Part shown: positions 57,885 to 64,000 of the stretch, one piece after another | How positions within the stretch are numbered: the first letter of the stretch is position 1 | Layout: every line of letters starts with the position of its first letter | Assembly: GCA_027579435.1 (NCBI GenBank) | Contig: JANBPK010001038.1 | Span: 62,001-126,000 of the forward strand | Direction: 5' to 3' | Source of the DNA: Candolleomyces eurysporus | Taxonomy: Eukaryota > Basidiomycota > Agaricomycetes > Agaricales > Psathyrellaceae | Length of the DNA stretch: 64,000 nt | Made by a program: the position numbers and the translations under genes | Notes under the pieces: generated by a model | What the model was told of the DNA's origin: nothing | The model's database searches: none | Seen by the model: the letters and a program-made list of their open reading frames with translations, nothing else

Positions 57885-59173
57885 TGTTAATTGTTGGTGA
57901 ACTGTTGGGACTGGAGAGAAAGGCACCTGTGGAAGCAAGTGAGGCAGGAGGGTGGTTGCTTTCTTCTGGCCTTCACCCCAGTGCTCTTATACCCCCGACC
58001 TCCCACATCCATCCTTATGCAGACCATCGCCGACTCCGTGGTGGGACAGATATCCATCCAGAACAGATCCCGCCACGGGATAGTCGGAAGGCTGCCAGGA
58101 CCCACCACGTTCCGCCGACGGCTTTGAACGTTGATTTGATGGCCCACTACCAATTTACGCTCCCACCCGCATTTCAGTCGCCACTTCGGGGTGGGTTGTT
58201 CAAGACCACGATATTTCCTTCGGCATGGCGCGAGGGGATGGTCCAAGTGACCCATGGCACCAATCAGACTGACTCTGAGAATTACAGACCGGCGCACTAC
58301 CCCGCGTTGCCCAAGGCCCACCGACTGGCACTTATTCAGCAAGAGCCTTTTACACGTCCACAATTTCAAGGTAAGATTCCCTCCCATTTCTCCTACAATG
58401 ACGCATGCAAGACTCTTCAATTATCACCTGATATGGTCACTCTCACTCGGTTGGCACTTTAGGGAAACCATTCCCGAAACCTCAATCTTCAGCTCTGGTG
58501 GAAGAAGACGGATGGACTGACGTTGGTCGTTGCATGAACAATTGTAGAAGCTGGTCACAAGGTGGAGGGCAGCCCAAGCTAAGTGGGTTTGCTACAGAGT
58601 AGAGTCACTTTACGGAAGCTGGGAGTTCGGGAGTGTGGGTTGGCATTGATCCGGTCACGTCATATCGGTATCAATATCCACCAGAGCTATTGACGGACTT
58701 GTTACGGATAATCTGAGACGAAAAAATGACTCCGGCTTGCACTATCCAGGTGAATATGCTGAGGTCCTACCAATCTCATCTGATGGGTATCAGTGGCAAG
58801 CGATGGACTACGGCGGAAGGAGATGCCAGAACCACCGGCCCCATAGCCAACACTGGCAAGAGCAATAACTTGAAGGAACAATACATCCAGATCCAGGAGT
58901 GCGCTACAGCGGCTACGTCGCGGTGACGGAGTGGGCAGAAAGTGATTTCGGCGCTAAGGAAGGAAGGAGATGACGATGTCTTTGNAAAAAAAATAATCTT
59001 AAACTCACCCTTGGAAGGGATCCCAGCTCAAAATGACTGCGATTGCAAGGTCAAAAGTGTTCCAACCATGTGTGTGGGTATGATACAGATGTGGTTTAGT
59101 CTACAAGCCCTATTGAAAGGTCCAAAAATGCCGTATTTAATCTAAGCTTTTATTTTTTGCGGGGAGTAAATAT
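57885..59173. promoter_or_regulatory. HMGR3 upstream region and HMGR4 3' flank
   Basis: The first ~450 bp match the HMGR2 upstream region inverted; a TATA-like 'cttatac' at about 57986 lies about 100 bp upstream of the start. The rest (58330-59173) has no gene; the N at 58985 abuts an A run. Confidence 0.5.
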
Positions 59174-60840
59174 TCAAACTCTGTATGCAAGTCCAGCGCC
59201 AGGAGTAGCGGGAACAGATACTGCAGGTGTATTGGCCTGCGACCTGTTGTGCGCCATGTGCGCTTTGATGAGGTGGCCCGCAGCGAGGGCGCTGAGCAAT
59301 GACAACTCCCCGGCCAGGACAGCGGAAGCGATGATGCGCGCCAGCGTCTGCGCGTTCTGGTCTGGTTGTTGAGGATGAGCACCTCGAATGCCAAGCATGT
59401 CCAGGACGCCTTGTTGGGGAGCAAGAACAGTGCCTCCGCCGACGGTCCCGACCTCAATACAGGGCATGGTAACCGAGACGAGCAGGTCTTCGCCATTAGA
59501 TCCGGTTCTGAAAACAAATTGGTAAGCTTCCTAATGTTCGAAAAAGGACAGTGATACTGATAGCACTCACGGTTCCATGAGCGTCATGCACATAGAGCTC
59601 TCCACGTTTTGCGCTGGGTCTTGACCCGTTGCAAGGAAGATAGCAGTAAGGATATTTGCAGCATGAGCGTTGAATCCTCCAATGGAGCCCGCCATCGCGC
59701 TTCCCATCAGGTTCTTCTTCACGTTCAAGTTGCACAGATCCTTCACCGTCGTCTTCAGCACCGTCTTGACAACATGTCCGGGAACAACAGCCTCAGCCAC
59801 GACGCTCTTCCCCCTGCCCTCGATCCAGTTGATTGCTGCTGGCTTCTTGTCCGTGCAGTAATTCCCTGAAAGCGCGAGCACGACCATCTCGGGGAAGCGC
59901 TTCTGCATCGCTTCCAACGCCTTCTCCGTCCCCTTCGAGATCATGTTCATCCCCATCGCGTCGCCTGTCGTCGTCGCAAATCGAACATAAAGTGTCCTCC
60001 CAGCGATCGCCGTCTTCAAGCTCTTGAGCTTGGCGAACCTCGAAGTCGACTCGAAGGCTTCTCGGAGGATCTCGTGGCCGTCGTCCGAATCTATCCACGC
60101 CTTGGCCTTTCCAGCTTGGATAGCGGAGGGGAAGTCAATAGCTGGGCCGCGAGTCATACCGTCACCGACGAGCACAGTGGTGACGCCTCCGCCGGCATTG
60201 AGTGCTTTGCAGCCTCGAGAGGTTGAGGCGACGAGAGTTCCTTCGGCGGTGGCCATTGGGATGGGGTATTGCTTGCCATCGACGGTCAAGGGACCGGCGA
60301 CGCCGAGAGGAATAGGAATGTAGCCGACCACGTTCTCGCAGCAGGCACCGAGAACACGAGAGTAGTCGTAGTTCTCGAATGGGATACTCGAGGATTCGAG
60401 CGTACCGGTCGAAGACGCACGGGCTATCGAGGATAATGTGAGCTCATGTTTCATTTTAGATTGAAGAGAAACGACTTACAAATGATAGCACGTCTGATTC
60501 GAACGGCTCGTTCGAGTTGGTCCATGCCGAACAGCTTCTCAAGGGCGTAGGCTGCGATGTTTCCGTTGTTGGCAAGCATGATGACTTCTTCGTCACTGAG
60601 GAGAGAAAGAGATTCGCTCCTTGGCCTGGAAGGCTCCTCGTAGATGTCCAAGCACTCCTTCAAAGAGCGGAGGAAGTAGCTCTCCTCATTTTGGCTTTCT
60701 GCGGGCGACGACAATCCCGAATCGGAGGAAGGAGGTGAAGGCAAGGATTGCTCAGGGTGAGCGAGCCTGACCTGCTTCAGCTTCAACTCCAAGTCCTGAA
60801 CGGAAAAGGTAGAGGTGTGCTGTTGAGCAATGGTGGACAT
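59174..60840 (-). CDS. HMG-CoA reductase catalytic-domain protein, copy 4 (HMGR4), with extra intron
   Basis: ATG 60838-60840, stop TGA 59174-59176. Two introns: the shared 56-bp one near 60423-60480 and a second of 63 bp at 59508-59570 (GTGAGT..TTTCAG). Removing both gives 515 residues in frame, with 'MEP' joined to 'TGSNGED' exactly as in the other copies. All HMGR signatures and catalytic residues are present. The leader ('[12 protein letters not shown]') and the promoter match HMGR1. None of the other three copies has the second intron. Confidence 0.93.
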
Positions 60841-61639
60841 TGTTGATATGTTGCTGGAACGGGAGAAGGGAGCACCTGTGGAAGCAAGTGAAGTAGGAGG
60901 GCTGGTTGCTCTCTCCTAGTCTTTGACTGATGCTTTTATATTACCAACTCCCCACATCCGAGATAGGTATCTAGGTCGGTCTTGGATATGAAACAGAGGC
61001 TGCACGACGTTCACAAAGCCGACTCCGCTGTGGGACAATCCCACAGCATTCGCCCGAAAGGGCATCCCACTCGGCAAATCCGAGAGGGTCACGTAGCCCC
61101 GCTCTGATGGTGACATGAAGACCTGTTTTCCTGTCCCACAATTTCGCTCGATCATTGTCCGAAATAACCCACCGCTTCGGTTTCCAGCCGTACTCCCTGC
61201 ACGATGGACATAGCACACCGCTCACAGCTGCAAAGTTGCCGGGGGATCTAGGAAGGGGTTGGGCCACTGGGACAAATATGTCCGAACCACCCATATTTGG
61301 CACCTGTTTTTCTGGCTCCCACCCGTTCGCTCGATCTTTGCCCGAATCATCCACCACAACGGTTTTCGGTGGTACTTCCTGGCAATATGGACATTAGAAA
61401 CCGGTCAATTGAAATACCAATTTGATGACCATTCTGAAGCACAAACCTGAGCCATTGGAAGAGCGACAGCGAGGTTTAGAGCCTGTGCACAAAGCAGCTT
61501 CATCCAGGCCTGACGTTGGCCACATCTTTCCCCGCCCCTTGCACAGTGTTAACGGTGAGAGTCGGCCGATCGGTGACAGGGCGAGTCGGAAATTTCAGCA
61601 GTATTCAACGGAGATTGAAATTGAGCGTCAGGCCTTAAT
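60841..61639. promoter_or_regulatory. HMGR4 upstream region
   Basis: Bases about 60860-61140 match the inverted HMGR1 upstream region, including 'tcggatttgccgagtgggat' in reverse. 'gcttttatatta' at about 60932 is a likely TATA element. The remainder holds no supported gene. Confidence 0.55.
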
Positions 61640-61830
61640 TGAATTTCGATCTCTCTTCCATCTCTTCCATAAACTCCAGCAACATCGAGAACTGGAATTT
61701 CAGGCTTACCGACCTGCCTGAGGACATCTGCAAGTTGATAGTTTTTGTCTTCATGGAAGAAGACTAGAATTCCGGACGTTCTTGTGCACTTGTGTTGAGA
61801 AAGCTCCTGACAGGGCAGCTAAGAAGATGG
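61640..61830 (+). pseudogene. F-box N-terminal remnant (outer end of right inverted arm)
   Basis: The plus strand reads 'SSISSINSSNIENWNFRL' then 'TDLPEDICKLIVFVFMEED', a TAG, and 'NSGRSCALV'. This matches the minus-strand remnant at 26986-27216 and the F-box segment of the F-box/LRR genes. The in-frame stop and lack of a following domain mark it as a relic. Confidence 0.6.
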
Positions 61831-61981
61831 GGAACAGAGCTGCGAAGGCTCCGGCCACAGCGGCTCAAGGGAAGGGGAGGATGCGATTCTGGTTCACCAA
61901 AAGAAAGTGTATTCTCTGTATCATTCATTACATTCAGTGAGTTCAAAACTTGCCAAGATTTCAGATCAACGGATCGTCGAA

Positions 61982-63763
61982 TCAGTCCTCTGCGTCAGAA
62001 TCGGCCGCCTTCTTCTGTTGAGGTTTGTATCGTGCGTACTTAGTAGCCAGCTCTTGAGCGAATCCATGATTATAGGAAGCGCACTGTAGTCGGATGATTG
62101 GGATAGTCTGTTGTAGAAGTTGTATATCAGCGCGGGATGGAACGAGCAGACAGAACAGAGCCAACTAACCTCGTCTCCCCTTTCAAAGGCTTCGACGACA
62201 TCACCAATACTCAGCCGACTCTCATCACCTTTCTTAGTCTTCCCGGCCCTCTTGATTTCGTTTTTCATATTCTCCTCATTTATCGCCAACCCATATTTCC
62301 GAAGCGTCATACGCGCACGCATATCACGATATGCAGGGTGCTTTTTATGAAAAGCAATCTTCTCCCCCCCAAGTCTGTTTGACCACGAGAGGCTGCGCCT
62401 TGAAAGCCGAAGCGGATAGGTGCCCAACAAGCGTGCACATATATTCTCCGCCATACGTCCATCGTTTCAGAGTTGAACTGTCATCGATAACACGGATGAA
62501 CAAACTCCACGGCTTTGCATCGAACACGGGCTCCGTTCGACCACATAGTAACAAGCCGGGTTCGCCAGGAGCAGCGGGCATGTCCGGGTTGGTCTCGAAG
62601 TTGGGGTAAAGGAATCGTCGGATGGTGGATGGAGTAGGTTTCTTCTTCCCAGCAGACAAGGAAGGGTCGTTTGTCCAAAGAAGCGCCTGCGTAGCCGCTC
62701 TGTACTCTGTACTGAGAAATGGCAAATGCATTTTCAAAGCCAGAGGCTGTGGTGAGATAGTGAGCGTTGAAGTTCCGGTGAGATGATCTTCGAGGACGGC
62801 TTTGGGAAAGAAAAGGGCAACGGATTTGATCTTGTCTGAGGGTATCTGTGGTTGTGGAGGTAGATTCGCCAGAGAAGAGGGACGGTTTTAGTTGATAGTC
62901 AAGATATGTACGGGTAGAGGGTACCGACCTTTGTTCGAGATACGACAGTCACAGCCGTCAGCTTCTGTGTGGAACTTGGTCCAGGAGTAGTCTGAGTGAT
63001 AGTGGTCTGTGCAGACTCCAGTTTAGCCTTCGAATGCGACGACTCGAGCTCAGCCGCCATGTTTTCCACCTTTGCACCACTGGTCTCCAGTTCGACTTTC
63101 TTGACTGGCGGCGAAAGACGAGCAGGCTTCCTCAGGGCAGGAAGATTTTCACTCTTGATTCTCTTTGCACTGGTAATAGGCGCAGCGCTTTCAGAGAACC
63201 GAGAGGGTAATCTGCGCTTACGGGTAGGCCTAGAGGTGGCAGCGCTATTTAAATCGCATTCGTCGTCGCTATCGAGCACTTCGACGACATCCGGTGACTT
63301 TGCTCAAATTTTAGTCTTAGCGAAACGTGGTCATAGTATAGGAAAACTTTACCTGCTTTCCACGTGAGCCATGCTTAATCTGCAACGGACGCGGAGCACG
63401 TAAGTGACGAAGAGGGAACAAACGAGAGCGGAAACAGCAGACCTCGGTCAACTCTTTCTCCTCCTTGGCCATCACGATGTCTTCACCAATTTCAATTTTT
63501 GAACTGGTACGGTCCTGATGTCGGAGTATCTCTACCTCTTTTTTGAGAGCCCCATTTTCCTGCGTCAAAGCTTCAAGTTGGGGTTGCAAGCTTTTTAGAG
63601 AAGAGAGCTCGGAACGTAAATCACGGATAAGTTGATCATGATTGTCGTTGTTCCTGTTCAGGCGCTGTAGTTGGTCCATAATCGTTCGGAAAGTTGTTTC
63701 AGATATTTGGATCGTGTTGCCTTCCAACGGTGAAGATGCGTCAGGAGACCTAGGTATATCCAT
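61982..63763 (-). CDS. Hypothetical coiled-coil protein, DUF6697-like
   Basis: ATG 63761-63763 ('MDIPRSPDASSPLEG'), stop TGA 61982-61984, several exons. The N terminus has a heptad-like stretch ('IMDQLQRLNRNNDN', 'ELSSLKSLQPQLEALTQENG') consistent with a coiled coil. A basic, Ser/Pro-rich middle follows ('RKRRLPSRFSES', 'AKRIKSENLPALRKPARL'), a likely nuclear signal. The C-terminal part reads 'RRFLYPNFETNPDMPAAPGE', 'PGLLLCGRTEP', 'KPWSLFIRVIDDSS' and 'WTYGGEYMC', resembling the DUF6697 domain of agaricomycete proteins. It ends 'KAADSDAED'. Function unknown; the family call is moderate. Confidence 0.55.
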
Positions 63764-64000
63764 TGTCTACGTTTTAACAGCGCTCTTTCTGGCTTCAGGA
63801 GTTCGTATGGCTGATTCTGATAGCTGTGACGTGGTGGTTGGCAAGAGGTCTGAGGTCACTGAATTGAATGTCAGGCACGCACCCGAATTTACATAAATTC
63901 GAACCCCGCAGGTCCAAGCCCCCGAAGTCCAGGTGGCACAGCGCAGAAAGAGCTTGGTTCTAGGAATATAAAGATCTGTGGAGACCAGAGGCATAGTGCT

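Larger units (their letters stand above)
26986..61830. repeat. Large inverted repeat: two HMGR-pair arms around a 22-kb centre
   Basis: The left arm (about 26990-33885) holds, outward to inward, F-box remnant, HMGR1 promoter, HMGR1 and HMGR2, both genes on plus. The right arm (about 56290-61830) holds, inward to outward, HMGR3, HMGR4, HMGR4 promoter and F-box remnant, with both genes on minus. Leader sequences and promoters pair HMGR1 with HMGR4 and HMGR2 with HMGR3, as an inverted segmental duplication predicts. The left arm also carries an F-box gene and a methyltransferase fragment between its two HMGR genes. Confidence 0.8.

Noticed and set aside
27814..60840. A terpenoid biosynthetic gene cluster
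   Set aside because: HMGR, P450 and a methyltransferase are present, but no terpene synthase, prenyltransferase or DDxxD-type protein was seen, and the genes between are unrelated.
1..64000. CRISPR array, operons or ribosome binding sites
   Set aside because: The window is eukaryotic nuclear DNA with spliced genes; no regularly spaced short repeats were seen.

Overview
The window is a piece of a nuclear chromosome from a basidiomycete fungus, almost certainly an agaricomycete (mushroom-forming class). The evidence is short GT-AG introns of about 50-65 bp in nearly every gene, families expanded in that class (F-box/LRR-like proteins, DUF6533 multi-pass membrane proteins, divergent protein kinases, M50B-like membrane peptidase, PL14 lyase) and a CaaX pheromone precursor. 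The species was not determined. Thirteen single N positions all abut homopolymer runs. Deleting the N restores the frame in HMGR1, ADA3, PL14 and the P450, so these look like consensus artefacts, not mutations.

Layout. 1-8.7 kb: 3' end of an F-box/LRR-like gene, a SAM methyltransferase with a His-rich N terminus, a glyoxalase-like gene, an M50B-like peptidase gene, then two tandem F-box/LRR-like genes. 8.7-16.7 kb: a tandem duplication of about 3 kb carrying an F-box gene and the 3' end of an SLC41/MgtE-type divalent cation transporter gene; only the right transporter copy is complete. 17-19.2 kb: ADA3/NGG1, a SAGA-type coactivator subunit. 19.7-26.9 kb: an intron-containing tRNA-Gly(GCC) and two tandem DUF6533 genes; the duplication breakpoint lies inside the tRNA. 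27-34 kb and 56.3-61.8 kb: inverted arms, each with two catalytic-only HMG-CoA reductase genes (four in all). 34.6-40.3 kb, between the arms: PL14 polysaccharide lyase, a PC-esterase/CAS1-like protein lacking its expected catalytic residues, and RNA polymerase I subunit A34. 40.4-52.4 kb: a repeated module of pheromone precursor, small secreted protein and divergent kinase, with intact and broken copies. 53.2-55.5 kb: a cytochrome P450. 62-63.8 kb: a hypothetical DUF6697-like coiled-coil protein.

How it fits together. Recent duplication dominates: at least four tandem duplications, one inverted duplication and one dispersed F-box/methyltransferase segment. The most interesting locus is the centre. 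One pheromone precursor carries a perfect 12-residue tandem repeat of its predicted mature region, kept by six synonymous and no non-synonymous changes. It lies between the inverted pairs of soluble HMG-CoA reductase genes, which make mevalonate, the precursor of the farnesyl group that CaaX pheromones receive. That functional link is inference. No STE3-type receptor is visible, so this is not shown to be a complete B mating-type locus.
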